A DNA stretch of 64,000 nt from Rhodococcus ruber NBRC 15591 (GCF_001894945.1 NZ_BCXE01000036.1:62001-126000); one strand, 5' to 3'; positions 1 through 8,440 are shown, numbered from the stretch's first letter. Numbers and translations: made by a program. The notes: generated from the letters alone by a model not told the origin.

Positions 1-1
1 G

Positions 2-130
2 TCGAACCGCGTCCTCGCCGGCGAGGACGTGCCCCGCTCGAACGCGCACTACGCGTACGTGGCACTCGAGATCGCCAAGGTCGCCTTGTTGATCGCGCTC
101 GCGATCGTGCTCGCCGGCGCCATCGTCTGA
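2..130 (+). CDS. C-terminus of a membrane protein (partial)
   Basis: The frame is open from the window edge to a TGA at 128-130 and gives about 42 residues. The last part is a single hydrophobic segment rich in Ala, Leu, Ile and Val (from about VALLIALAIVLAGAIV), followed at once by the stop, so it is probably a C-terminal transmembrane helix. The start and most of the protein lie outside the window. The family cannot be recognised from this fragment. Confidence 0.55.
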   Translation, partial: SNRVLAGEDVPRSNAHYAYVALEIAKVALLIALAIVLAGAIV

Positions 131-179
131 TCCCGGCGGACGATCGCGCCCCACGGGGCCGTCACGTCGTATGCCCGCC

Positions 180-208
180 TTGCCTCCGGCACGGCCCTAC
201 AGTAGGAA
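180..208 (+). promoter_or_regulatory. candidate promoter for otsB
   Basis: TTGCCT at 180-185 and TAGGAA at 203-208 are separated by 17 bases, a reasonable SigA-type pair. This is the best match in the 247-base gap before otsB, which otherwise holds no gene that I can support. The assignment rests on pattern only. Confidence 0.3.
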
Positions 209-377
209 TCGAGGAGCTCATCGCCGTCGACGCTGCCGGCGTCACGGAGCCGAACACGAGGGGGCGTACCGATGCCTGTGACAGCCACTGTTCACCGGCC
301 GGTGCGCGCGGCGAGTCTGCGGTCGCGTCGCCCTCGTCCCACCGAGGCGCCGCGAGGGCGCAGGAGGTAATCCGACA

Positions 378-1190
378 ATGGCGGACACTTCGGTTCGCGA
401 CCTGCCCCCCGCGCTCGGGAACGAGGACCTGGCGCGGCTGCTGGACGGACGCCGGCCGGCGGTGTTCCTCGACTACGACGGAGTACTCACCCCGATCGTG
501 TCGCGACCCGAGGACGCTGTGATCTCGGACGGTATGCGTACCGTCGTCCGAGATCTCGCAGCACGGTGCCCGGTCTGCGTCGTGACCGGCCGGGACCGGG
601 CGGTGGTGCAGCAGCTGATGGGCGTCGACGACCTCGTGGTGGCCGGCAGCCACGGCTTCGACATCTGGACTCCGCAGCGCGGCTCCGTCTCCGACGACCG
701 CGTGGCCCGGTTCGCGGACCTCGTCGCCGCGGTGACCGAGCGGCTCCGCGCCGAGATCGGGACGATCCCGGGTGCGCTGGTGGAGCCGAAACGCGCGTCG
801 GTCGCGGTGCACTACCGGCTCGTCGACCCCGCGGACCGGAATCGGATCGAGGCGGTCGTGCAGACCCTGCTCACCGAGCATCACGGCGAACTGAAGGTCA
901 CCCCGGGAAAGATGGTGTACGAGCTCGCGCCCGCCATCGACTGGGACAAGGGCCGGGCCGTGCTGTACCTCGTGGACGTTCTCGGTCTCGACTCGGCCGA
1001 CACGGTACCGGTGTACCTGGGCGACGACATCACCGACGAGGACGCCTTCCGGGCGTTGCGCGGGCGGGGGATCGGCATCCTCGTGGGCCGGCCGGACGAT
1101 CCGGAGATGGCGGGCCGGACCACGGCCGCCGAATTCGCACTCGCCTCCGTCGACGAGGTGGAGCGCTTCTTGACCACACTGGCGCGGTGA
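378..1190 (+). CDS. otsB: trehalose-6-phosphate phosphatase
   Basis: This cytoplasmic HAD-superfamily enzyme dephosphorylates trehalose 6-phosphate to trehalose, the last step of the OtsAB route that feeds compatible-solute and trehalose-mycolate pools. The 270-residue length is typical. HAD motif I is visible as LDYDGVLTPI at residues 31-40, with Asp32 as nucleophile and Asp34 as acid/base. TGRDR near residue 70 fits motif II and GDDITDEDAF near 215-224 is the Mg-binding motif. The ATG at 378 follows CAGGAGG by 8 bases. A GH65 enzyme starts 37 bases downstream, so the two are likely co-transcribed and linked in trehalose or related disaccharide metabolism. otsA is not in the window. Confidence 0.92.
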   Translation: MADTSVRDLPPALGNEDLARLLDGRRPAVFLDYDGVLTPIVSRPEDAVISDGMRTVVRDLAARCPVCVVTGRDRAVVQQLMGVDDLVVAGSHGFDIWTPQRGSVSDDRVARFADLVAAVTERLRAEIGTIPGALVEPKRASVAVHYRLVDPADRNRIEAVVQTLLTEHHGELKVTPGKMVYELAPAIDWDKGRAVLYLVDVLGLDSADTVPVYLGDDITDEDAFRALRGRGIGILVGRPDDPEMAGRTTAAEFALASVDEVERFLTTLAR

Positions 1191-1226
1191 TCGGGGGCCA
1201 CGCCCAGGGACATCCAGGGGGACGTC

Positions 1227-3659
1227 GTGCAGGACCCGAAGTTCGAACTCGACTACGACCGGTTCGACAGCGCGTCGGAGGGACTGCGAGAGGCGCTGAC
1301 CTCCACCGGCAACGGCTACTTCTGCACGCGCGGCACCGCCGAGTGGGAGGACATGAGTCCCATCCACTACCCCGGCACGTACGTGCACGGGATCTACAAC
1401 CGCGAGACCACCATCATGGGCGGCCGCCCGGTGCTGAACGAGGATCTGGTCAACGTCTCGAACTGGCTGGTCCTCAAGCTTCGCATCGAAGGCGGGGACG
1501 CCGTACGGCTCGACGACGTCGACGTGCTGTCCTACCGGCATACCTACGACATCCGGCTCGCCACGGTGAAGCGCGAGGTGCGATTCCGGGACCGGTTCGG
1601 GCGGGAGACCACCCTGCGGAGCCGTCGCTTCGTGAGCATGGCCCAGAGCCATCAGGCCGGGATCGAATGGACGCTGGTCCCGGAGAACTGGTCCGGGACG
1701 GTGGAGGTGGTCTCGGCACTGGACGGCCGCGTCACGAACCAGATCGTCGCCCGCTACCGGCAGCTCGAGGGCCGCCATCTGGATCCGGTATCCCCGCGTA
1801 CCTTCGGCAACGAGACCATCGCGCTGCGCGTGCAGACCCGCCAGTCCGACATCTACATCGCCGAGGCCGCCCGTACCCGGGTCTTCCGCGGGGAGGGCTA
1901 CGACGGCGGACCGCTCGAGGTCGACCGCTCGCTGTACCAGATGGAGGACTACATCCAGCAGGTGCTCTCCTTCGACGTCGAGCAGGGCCGGCCGACGCGC
2001 GTGGAGAAGATGGTGTCGCTGTTCACCTCCCGGGACAATGCGATCACCGAGGCGCTGGCCGCGTCCGGCCGGCACGTGCTGCGGTACCCGGACTTCGCCC
2101 CCGCGTATGCCGAGCACGAAGCGGCGTGGGACGAACTGTGGGACATCTGCGACGTCCGGCTGCCCAGCGAACCGCGTGCCGACCTCCTGCTGCGGCTCCA
2201 TGTCGCGCACGTGCTGCAGGTCTGTTCCCGGCACACGGCGCGGCACGACGTCGGCGTGCCGGCACGTGGACTCAACGGAGAGGCGTACCGGGGGCACGTG
2301 TTCTGGGACGAGATGTACATCCAGCCCTTCCTGAACCTGCGGATGCCGGAGGTGACCCGGAGCCTGCTGCTCTACCGGTACCGCCGGCTGTCCGAAGCCC
2401 AGGCCGCGGCCGAGGAGGCCGGGTACCGCGGCGCGATGTTCCCCTGGCAGAGCGGCAGCGACGGCACCGAGGAGACCCAGGCAGTCCATCTCAATCCCCT
2501 TTCCGGGCAGTGGGATCCAGACCTCAGCCGGAATCAGCGGCACGTCAACGCGGCGATCTTCTACAACGTGTGGCGCTTCCTGCAGGCGACCGACGACACG
2601 GAGTTCCTGGCCGACTACGGCGCCGAGCTCATGCTCGAGATCGCCCGGTTCTGGGCGTCGGTGGCCCACTACAACCCCGAGCGCGAACGTTACGAGATCC
2701 ACGGGGTGATGGGGCCGGACGAGTTCCACGAACGCCACCCCGGCGCGGCCGAGGCCGGTTTGCGCAACAACGCCTACACCAATGTCATGGTGGCCTGGAT
2801 CATGGCGACGGTCCCGACGGTGCTCGACTCGCTCTCGTCCAGCCGGCGCGGCGCCCTGCTCGCCCAGCTCGCGGTCACCGACGAGGAGCTGCACACATGG
2901 GACGACATGAGCCGGCGGATGTTCGTGCCCTTCCACGAGGGCGTCGTCAGCCAGTTCGAGGGCTACGACGAGCTCGAGGAACTCGACTGGGAGCACTACC
3001 GCGCCGCATATCCCAACATCCAGCGGCTCGATCGCATCCTCCGGGCGGAGGGCGAGGATCCGAACCGGTTCAAGATGGCCAAGCAGGCCGACACGGTGAT
3101 GTTGTTCTTCCTGCTCGACGACGACGAACTGCACACGACGTTCGAGCGGCTGGGCTATCCGTACGACCGGGAGCTGGCCCGGCGCACCATCGAGTACTAC
3201 GACCAGCGGACCTCACACGGGTCGACGCTCAGCCACGTCACCTTCGCCGGAGTGCTCGCCGACATCCATCCGCCCAGCTCGTGGGAACGCTTCATGCTGG
3301 CACTCGAGAGCGACGTCAGCGACATCCAAGGTGGAACCACCAAGGAGGGCATCCACATGGGCGTCATGTCCGGCACGCTCGACCTGCTGCAGAGCAGCTT
3401 CGTCGGCGCCCGGGTCTACGACGGTGTGCTGCTGTTCCGGCCCCGCCTCGTGGACCGGCTCGACGGCGTGTCCTTCTCGATCCGGTTCCGGGGCACCCCG
3501 CTACGGGTACGCATCGTGGGTGGCGAACTGACGGTGCTGGCCCAGTCCGAGGGGTTCCACGGACCCGTCCGGGTGGGTCTCGACGGTCAGGTCTGCGAAC
3601 TCGGCGCCGGGGAGAGTTGTGTGTTCACCCTGCCCACCCAGGAACCGTCGATGCCCTGA
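1227..3659 (+). CDS. glycoside hydrolase family 65 (trehalose/maltose/kojibiose phosphorylase-type)
   Basis: An 810-residue protein with the standard GH65 layout: N-terminal beta-sandwich to about residue 280, then an alpha/alpha barrel and a short C-terminal beta-sheet domain. The catalytic acid should be Glu499 in MGPDEFHE. RTSHGSTLSHV near residue 660-670 matches the phosphate-binding region of GH65 phosphorylases, which favours phosphorolysis over hydrolysis of an alpha-linked glucose disaccharide. The start is GTG, preceded by AGGGGG about 5 bases away; no ATG fits better. Location beside otsB suggests trehalose or a related disaccharide as substrate, but GH65 members differ in specificity and sequence inspection cannot choose among trehalose, maltose and kojibiose. 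A strong palindrome follows the stop. Confidence 0.86.
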   Translation: MQDPKFELDYDRFDSASEGLREALTSTGNGYFCTRGTAEWEDMSPIHYPGTYVHGIYNRETTIMGGRPVLNEDLVNVSNWLVLKLRIEGGDAVRLDDVDVLSYRHTYDIRLATVKREVRFRDRFGRETTLRSRRFVSMAQSHQAGIEWTLVPENWSGTVEVVSALDGRVTNQIVARYRQLEGRHLDPVSPRTFGNETIALRVQTRQSDIYIAEAARTRVFRGEGYDGGPLEVDRSLYQMEDYIQQVLSFDVEQGRPTRVEKMVSLFTSRDNAITEALAASGRHVLRYPDFAPAYAEHEAAWDELWDICDVRLPSEPRADLLLRLHVAHVLQVCSRHTARHDVGVPARGLNGEAYRGHVFWDEMYIQPFLNLRMPEVTRSLLLYRYRRLSEAQAAAEEAGYRGAMFPWQSGSDGTEETQAVHLNPLSGQWDPDLSRNQRHVNAAIFYNVWRFLQATDDTEFLADYGAELMLEIARFWASVAHYNPERERYEIHGVMGPDEFHERHPGAAEAGLRNNAYTNVMVAWIMATVPTVLDSLSSSRRGALLAQLAVTDEELHTWDDMSRRMFVPFHEGVVSQFEGYDELEELDWEHYRAAYPNIQRLDRILRAEGEDPNRFKMAKQADTVMLFFLLDDDELHTTFERLGYPYDRELARRTIEYYDQRTSHGSTLSHVTFAGVLADIHPPSSWERFMLALESDVSDIQGGTTKEGIHMGVMSGTLDLLQSSFVGARVYDGVLLFRPRLVDRLDGVSFSIRFRGTPLRVRIVGGELTVLAQSEGFHGPVRVGLDGQVCELGAGESCVFTLPTQEPSMP

Positions 3660-3679
3660 GCACCGCCCAACCGTTGTGG

Positions 3680-3726
3680 CCGAATGTCACATGCGGTCGA
3701 TCCAACCGACCGCATGTGACATTCGG
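3680..3726. repeat. palindromic element at a convergent junction, copy 1
   Basis: Perfect 20-base inverted repeat: left arm 3680-3699 (begins CCGAATGTCACATGCGG), right arm 3707-3726, loop 3700-3706. It lies between the stops of the GH65 gene (+) and the macrodomain gene (-). No T tract follows. Near-identical palindromes occur at 14607-14650 and 61502-61552, each also between convergent genes. A bidirectional transcription end or RNA 3'-end stem-loop is the simplest reading. Confidence 0.8.
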
Positions 3727-3743
3727 TCACCGGCGCCGGCGTC

Positions 3744-4253
3744 CTACGGCAACGAGCGGCGCATCAGTTCGGCGACGCTCCGGTCGTACGCGACGAGCGT
3801 GACGATCTCGACGGCGGTGCGGGCGGAGGTCAGCGCGGTGACCGCCTGCCGGATCGCGTCCTCCCTCGGCCAGCCGTAGGCACCGGCGGAGATGAGCGGG
3901 AACGCGACGGTGCGGGCGCCGAGGGTGTCGGCGACGGCGAGACTGCGGGTGTAGGCCGACCGCAGCAGGTGCGAGCGGTCCTCGTGGGGCGAGTAGAGCG
4001 GTCCGACGGTGTGGATCACCCAGCGCGCCGGGAGTTTTCCGGCAGTGGTGGCCACCGCCGCACCGACGTCCAGACCGTTGGGCAGGGTCGTCGCGCGCAG
4101 GGCCTTGCAGGCGGCGAGGATCTCCGGACCGCCGGCGTGGTGGATGGCGCCGTCGACGCCGCCGCCGCCGAGGAGGGAGGACTTGGCGGCGTTGACGATC
4201 GCGTCGACGCGCTGGGCGGTGATGTCGCCGTGGACGACGTCGATGAGGGTCAC
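3744..4253 (-). CDS. macrodomain protein (ADP-ribose / O-acetyl-ADP-ribose binding)
   Basis: A stand-alone macrodomain of 169 residues. It has the ADP-ribose-binding signature near the N-terminus (VVHGDITAQRVDAIVNAA, then LLGGGGVDGAIH) and the second nucleotide loop LISAGAYGWP. Relatives bind or hydrolyse ADP-ribose derivatives: MacroD-type O-acetyl-ADP-ribose deacetylation or mono-ADP-ribosyl hydrolysis. The usual NAAN is NAAK here. The GTG start at 4253 overlaps the upstream gene's TGA as GTGA, so the two are translationally coupled. An upstream extension of the frame is possible but has no macrodomain similarity. Together with the glycohydrolase and Nudix-type regulator it forms an ADP-ribose module. 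Confidence 0.85.
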   Translation of the reverse strand: MTLIDVVHGDITAQRVDAIVNAAKSSLLGGGGVDGAIHHAGGPEILAACKALRATTLPNGLDVGAAVATTAGKLPARWVIHTVGPLYSPHEDRSHLLRSAYTRSLAVADTLGARTVAFPLISAGAYGWPREDAIRQAVTALTSARTAVEIVTLVAYDRSVAELMRRSLP

Positions 4254-5248
4254 GACTGCTCCTGGAACGTGGTGGGACGAGCGGGGACGGCGACGGGACG
4301 ACCGTATCCCTTGCGGGCGGCCGCCGTGGCCAGGCGGGTCAGGTCGTGCGCGGTGTACCCGGGCCAGCCGTGCAGGATGCGCCGCCAACGATCCGGGACC
4401 GCCGAGGCGCCCCAGCGAGCGCCGAGCAGTCCGCCCGCGATGGCGGCGGTCGTGTCGGTGTCACCGCCGGCGCGGACCGCGGCCTCGAGGGCACGCTGCA
4501 GGTGCCCGGCGTCGGAATCGTCGGTCGTGCTGATCGCCCACCACGCGGTCTGCAGCGCGTGGACGGTCCATCCGTTGTTCGCGAAGTCGTCGGGCGAGCC
4601 GCGCTCGGCCCGATCGAGCAACGGGCCCCAGTACTCGGCGACGTCGGCGGGGCAGACCTGCAGGTATCCGCGGACACCGTCGAAGGTGCCGTGCAGGACG
4701 GCGTGGCGGATCGCGTACGTCCACAGCCGGCAGGCCTGGACCACCCGGGGGTCGTCGTGGGTCAGCCGGGCCACCTCCCCCGCGGCGACGAGCGCGACGT
4801 CCGTCCCGCCCGCGCCGAGACAGGACAATGCGACGGGGGCGGTGCGCATGAGAGCGCCGTTGCCGCCCTTGCGGCCGGGAAGGGCGCGGGCGCGGGCCTG
4901 CATCGCGGCGCCGCCGGCGGGACGATGCGAGAGCACCGCGCGGGTCTGGTTGCCGATGTCCTTCGGGTCCGAGTCGAACCAGCGCACGAACTGCGCGGCC
5001 AACGCGTCGAGACCGGCGGCGCTGCCGAGGTCGACGCCCGTGGCCGCGACCTCGGCGACGGCGACGGTCATCGCGGTGTCGTCGGTCCACTCCCCCGGTT
5101 CCCACCCGAACACGCCGCCGCCGACCATGCCGATCTCAGCGTCCGCCGCGGGGTGAGTGAATTCGTAGCCGGCGCCGAGGGCGTCCCCGGCCGCCGTCGC
5201 CACCAGCACCCCCACCGCTCGGTCGCACTGTCGTGTCGTCAATGCCAT
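4250..5248 (-). CDS. ADP-ribosylglycohydrolase (DraG/ARH family)
   Basis: Removes ADP-ribose from a modified protein, nucleic acid or small molecule with a two-metal centre. The 332-residue product has the family metal motifs: WTDDTAM near residue 65-71, and GGDTDTTAAIAGGLLGARWG near 270-290. The ATG at 5248 follows a GGGTGGG-type ribosome binding site by 7 bases; a GTG at 5260 is an alternative. The stop overlaps the macrodomain gene. It diverges from a Nudix-like regulator over a short intergenic region that carries an 8-base inverted repeat, so the pair is probably controlled by that regulator. The target cannot be told from sequence. Confidence 0.85.
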   Translation of the reverse strand: MALTTRQCDRAVGVLVATAAGDALGAGYEFTHPAADAEIGMVGGGVFGWEPGEWTDDTAMTVAVAEVAATGVDLGSAAGLDALAAQFVRWFDSDPKDIGNQTRAVLSHRPAGGAAMQARARALPGRKGGNGALMRTAPVALSCLGAGGTDVALVAAGEVARLTHDDPRVVQACRLWTYAIRHAVLHGTFDGVRGYLQVCPADVAEYWGPLLDRAERGSPDDFANNGWTVHALQTAWWAISTTDDSDAGHLQRALEAAVRAGGDTDTTAAIAGGLLGARWGASAVPDRWRRILHGWPGYTAHDLTRLATAAARKGYGRPVAVPARPTTFQEQS

Positions 5249-5282
5249 CGCTCGTCCCACCCTTCGATCAAATCTGCGCTAT

Positions 5283-5310
5283 CAGCTTAGATCATGTCCG
5301 AGCTAAGCTG
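5283..5310. promoter_or_regulatory. candidate operator for the Nudix-type regulator
   Basis: CAGCTTAG at 5283-5290 and CTAAGCTG at 5303-5310 form a perfect 8-base inverted repeat with a 12-base spacer. It sits in the short intergenic region between the ADP-ribosylglycohydrolase and the divergent regulator, and ends 5 bases before the regulator's GTG. That position fits autorepression and shared control of both arms. No experimental consensus was used. Confidence 0.5.
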
Positions 5311-5315
5311 CAAGA

Positions 5316-5996
5316 GTGAACGAGTGGAGGGACGAGACCGGCCGGACGCTGGGCGACTATCCGCACCCGTCGGCGGCGGTGGACGTCGCCGTGCTGACCT
5401 ACTGCGACGGCGAACTCCGGGTGCTGGCCGTCGAGCACGGCCACGGCCCCCTGGCCCTGCCCGGCACGTTCCTCCGCGAACGCGAACGGCTCGCCGACGC
5501 CGCCCGGCGCGTGCTGCGCGACAAGACGAACCTCGCCGGCATCCGATTCCACCAGATCGGCGCGTTCGACGCCCCCGACCGGGATCCGCGCGGATGGGTG
5601 ATCTCGATCGCCCATGCCGCGGCGGTCCCCCACGAGGATCTCCCGCCCCGCGCCCTCCTCGTGGTGGTGCGTGACGGAAAGGCCGACCAGCCGCTGGCTT
5701 TCGATCATGCCGAGATGGTGGCGGCGGCCGTGGCGGATCTGCGGGCGCGCTACGCACAGCGTGTCGATCCGGACGGGCTGCTCGGCGACGAGTTCACCGT
5801 CCTCGAGCTGCGGCGGCTGTACGAGGTGGTGTTCGGTCTTCCACTGCAGAAGGACTCGTTCCGCCGCCACGTCGTCGACGCTCTCGACAGCACCGGGCGC
5901 ATGTCGAGTCCGGGTACCGGCCGGCCGGCGGAACTGTTCCGCCGCAAGGACGGCGCCCGGTTGCCGGCTCAGGCGGCGGTGTTGTTCACCGGCTGA
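5316..5996 (+). CDS. NrtR-type Nudix-related transcriptional regulator
   Basis: A 226-residue protein with an N-terminal Nudix-fold domain (about residues 15-150) and a C-terminal winged-helix part (about 155-225, with LLGDEFTVLELRRLYEVVFG). NrtR proteins repress NAD-related genes and are released by ADP-ribose. The Nudix catalytic box is degenerate: where REUxEE is expected the protein reads RRVLRDK, so it should bind rather than hydrolyse its ligand, as in known NrtR regulators. The GTG start lies just after the inverted repeat and has only a weak ribosome binding site. It is divergent from the ADP-ribosylglycohydrolase/macrodomain pair, which release or bind the likely effector. Confidence 0.8.
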   Translation: MNEWRDETGRTLGDYPHPSAAVDVAVLTYCDGELRVLAVEHGHGPLALPGTFLRERERLADAARRVLRDKTNLAGIRFHQIGAFDAPDRDPRGWVISIAHAAAVPHEDLPPRALLVVVRDGKADQPLAFDHAEMVAAAVADLRARYAQRVDPDGLLGDEFTVLELRRLYEVVFGLPLQKDSFRRHVVDALDSTGRMSSPGTGRPAELFRRKDGARLPAQAAVLFTG

Positions 5997-6009
5997 GGCG
6001 GCCGCGGGG

Positions 6010-6417
6010 TCACAGGATCGGATAGACGAAGTGCCCGGGCCCGCCGCCCGGCAGACTCGAACCGGTGACGTTCGGCAGGTTGGCCGGCAGCCGGATCAGC
6101 TTGTGCGGCTGCCCGTTCTGATCGGCCTGCCAACAGTCGGTGGTCACGCCGTGGAAGCCGACGCAGACGATCCGGGTGCCGGTGCCGAACGGTGACGTGA
6201 GCCGATTCCGGTTCACCAGCGGATTCCAGTAGTCCAGGTCCGCAGGAGTCAGGAAGTCCTTGGTCTCGTACGGCATCATCGGTGTCGGATAGGACGGAAT
6301 CTCGGGCCACTGGTCCTGCGCCGACGCCGGGCCGGATGCGCCGAAGACTGCGGCGGCCGCCAGCAGCAGCGTCGCTCCCGCTCGCCGGGCACGGCGGCCG
6401 ATACGGTTGCTCGTCAT
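6010..6417 (-). CDS. small secreted protein of unknown function
   Basis: A 135-residue product with a clear signal peptide: an Arg-rich start (MTSNRIGRRARRAG), a hydrophobic core (ATLLLAAAAVFGASG) and a likely AxA cleavage at ASA/Q near residue 34. The mature part is about 100 residues, Pro- and Asn-rich, with two cysteines (in VCVGFHGVTTDCW) that could form a disulfide outside the cytoplasm. The ATG follows GAGGAGG by 5 bases. No domain is recognised; related small exported proteins are common in mycolate-forming actinobacteria. Confidence 0.75.
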   Translation of the reverse strand: MTSNRIGRRARRAGATLLLAAAAVFGASGPASAQDQWPEIPSYPTPMMPYETKDFLTPADLDYWNPLVNRNRLTSPFGTGTRIVCVGFHGVTTDCWQADQNGQPHKLIRLPANLPNVTGSSLPGGGPGHFVYPIL

Positions 6418-6508
6418 CTCGCCTCCTCGCGGTACTCGTCCCGACCATCGAAGCACGTGGTGCCCGCCGGCAGCGGGCACCACGCGGAGACGGAAGATTC
6501 GGAACCGG

Positions 6509-7057
6509 TCAGCCGAGCCGCTTGTGGTACACGACGACGTCGCACGGAACGGCGAGCAGCGGAACCAGTTCGGGGTACATGACCTCGGGGTCCTCCGTCC
6601 GCACCGGCACGTATCCCATTCGCGGATACCACTGCGACAGGAACACCTTCGACGGGTGCTCGAAGTCTTTGGGCTGGATGATCTCGAGCTGCATGATCTC
6701 GTTCCCGAGCCGCGCCGCGTGGGATTCGGCGAACCGCACCAGGGCACGGCCGATGCCTGCACCCCGCACCTCCGGGTCGGCAGCGAGCATCCCGAACTCG
6801 GCGGTGCGGGCATCGAGTTGCACCACCTTCACGCAGCCCACGATCCGGTCGCCGAGCGAGGCGACGAAGAGCTGACCGGCACCGGCAAGTTCGGCGATCT
6901 CGGTCGCCGAGGTCCGGGTGGCCCCCTCCGGCCACATGCCGTCCTCGGCAACGGCATAGACGGAATTGACGAGGTCGGCGACCACCTTGGCGGTGTCGTC
7001 ACTGCCGTCGGCCGGGCGCACCAGCGGCCCGATACTCAGTTCCCCAGAGTCCGTCAA
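6509..7057 (-). CDS. GNAT family N-acetyltransferase
   Basis: A 182-residue single-domain protein of the Gcn5-related N-acetyltransferase fold. The acetyl-CoA pyrophosphate loop is seen as ADPEVRGAGIGRALVRFAE near residues 92-110, preceded by the beta-strand pair FVASLGDRIVGCVKV. The acceptor is unknown; free-standing GNATs modify amino acids, small amines or protein N-termini. The start is TTG at 7057, with GGTGAAAG about 5 bases upstream; no better-placed ATG or GTG is present. It stands alone, with a 91-base gap to the secreted-protein gene. Confidence 0.8.
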   Translation of the reverse strand: MTDSGELSIGPLVRPADGSDDTAKVVADLVNSVYAVAEDGMWPEGATRTSATEIAELAGAGQLFVASLGDRIVGCVKVVQLDARTAEFGMLAADPEVRGAGIGRALVRFAESHAARLGNEIMQLEIIQPKDFEHPSKVFLSQWYPRMGYVPVRTEDPEVMYPELVPLLAVPCDVVVYHKRLG

Positions 7058-7183
7058 CGTCTTTCACCCAATTTTCTCGACGACCGCGGCCCGCAACCGC
7101 GGAGGGACCGGCGGTCCGGCTTGCCGGAACAAGCCTAGCCGACCGCGACGACGCGACCGTTCCGGCTTCCGAGGGGCGGACGC

Positions 7184-8425
7184 TCAGCCGGGCAGCGCGC
7201 CGACGGCCGGCCTCGACGCCCCGAACTTCGAGGCGAGTTCGCGCCGGGCGGCCCGGTCGCCGGCCCGCTCGAGGAACCGCCTGCCGGTGCGTGTGCGGGC
7301 CACCACCGTGGAGGCGACGACGTTCTTGACCAGCACCGGAGGAACGGCCCAGGCCGAGGTGACGGGCAGATCCAGCTCCCGCAGGCTCTGCGTGCCGAGG
7401 AAGTACCGAAGCATACTCAGCAGGCGCTGCCGCTCGTACCGGCCGCGCACGTCCCCGAACCTGCCGTGGTCGAGGGTCCGCTGGCCCTCCACGAGGGCCC
7501 CGGACAACGCGGCACCCGCGGGCGTGACGTCGTCCTGCACCAGCAGCACGTGGTAGTTGAACACGTGCTGCTCGCGTTCGGTGTCGAACAGCCAGTCCTC
7601 GTCGATTCCCATGAGCCATCCGACGTACTTCCACAGGTGCATCACCGCCCGCGACTCCTCACGGGTGACGAAGTACCCGAGTGCCCGCATGCCGAGCAAC
7701 AGCGTGCCGTTGAACAACCCGAGAGTTGCCGCCTGGTCGGTCTGGTTGATCGGCAGACCCCAGCGCTCGACGTCCCATCGGCCGTTGGTCTCGAACTGGT
7801 GGTTGATCAGCGCATGCATCGCGCGCACGTGCACGGTGAGCTTGAATCCCTCACCGTTCCTGCGCATCCCGCCTGGCTCGCCGACCGCGGTTCCCCATTT
7901 CTGCGTTTCGCCGAGGCGCCGCATTGCGGTCGAGCCGGTCAGGCCCCCGGTCTCGACGAGCAGATCCGGCGGCCCGCCGAACCGATAGCCACCGATGAGC
8001 GACAACTGGAGCAGCACGTCGATGCGGCTGCGGCCCATCCTGCGAAAGGCCCGGGCGCCCTTCTCCAGCAGGTCGAAGTCCACCCACTCCGGGACGTCGT
8101 CGACCACGGCGAAGAACCGTCGCAGCGCCTCCGGGGCCTCCGGCACCGCGTCGATGCCGTGCTCGAGCGCCCGATGGAACTGCGCCATGCTCACCCGTTC
8201 GGCGTCCGTCCGGGGGCGGCGCATCGCGCGCACCAGATCGGCGCCCACCTCGTCCCGGGCGAACATCCGGCGGCCGATCCGATCGAGCAGTTCCTCGTCG
8301 ACGGCGCCGATCCGCGCGTAGGCGCGCAGTGGGCGTCCGATGCGCTGGTTCCTGGGCCGGATGCCCGCGTACCGGCGCGGGTAGCGGGCCGCCTGCGCGT
8401 CCTGTCGAATCTCGTGTGCCACCAT
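7184..8425 (-). CDS. DUF2236 (MpaB / latex-clearing-protein superfamily) haem oxygenase
   Basis: A 413-residue member of the DUF2236 superfamily, which includes the rubber oxygenase Lcp and fungal MpaB; known members are b-type haem proteins. The conserved core runs from about residue 130 to 330 (LSLIGGYRFGG, GLTGSTAMRRLGETQKW, VHVRAMHALINHQF, INQTDQAATLGLFNGTLLLG). Histidines in VHVRAMHALINH are candidate haem ligands. Unlike secreted Lcp it has no Tat or Sec signal, so it probably acts in the cytoplasm, and an aliphatic substrate other than polyisoprene is likely. The start is ATG at 8425. A divergent TetR gene begins 57 bases away, so regulation by that repressor is probable. Confidence 0.78.
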   Translation of the reverse strand: MVAHEIRQDAQAARYPRRYAGIRPRNQRIGRPLRAYARIGAVDEELLDRIGRRMFARDEVGADLVRAMRRPRTDAERVSMAQFHRALEHGIDAVPEAPEALRRFFAVVDDVPEWVDFDLLEKGARAFRRMGRSRIDVLLQLSLIGGYRFGGPPDLLVETGGLTGSTAMRRLGETQKWGTAVGEPGGMRRNGEGFKLTVHVRAMHALINHQFETNGRWDVERWGLPINQTDQAATLGLFNGTLLLGMRALGYFVTREESRAVMHLWKYVGWLMGIDEDWLFDTEREQHVFNYHVLLVQDDVTPAGAALSGALVEGQRTLDHGRFGDVRGRYERQRLLSMLRYFLGTQSLRELDLPVTSAWAVPPVLVKNVVASTVVARTRTGRRFLERAGDRAARRELASKFGASRPAVGALPG

Positions 8426-8440
8426 GAGCCGATGCTGACA

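Noticed and set aside
162-3134. 990-codon open frame on the minus strand across otsB and the GH65 gene
   Set aside because: It lies antisense to two recognised enzymes. Its composition (His, Val, Arg, Gly rich, no domain) is what GC-rich antisense DNA gives.
5283-5310. Reading the dyad as a published NrtR box
   Set aside because: I could not recall a consensus that matches with certainty, so it is listed only as a candidate operator from symmetry and position.
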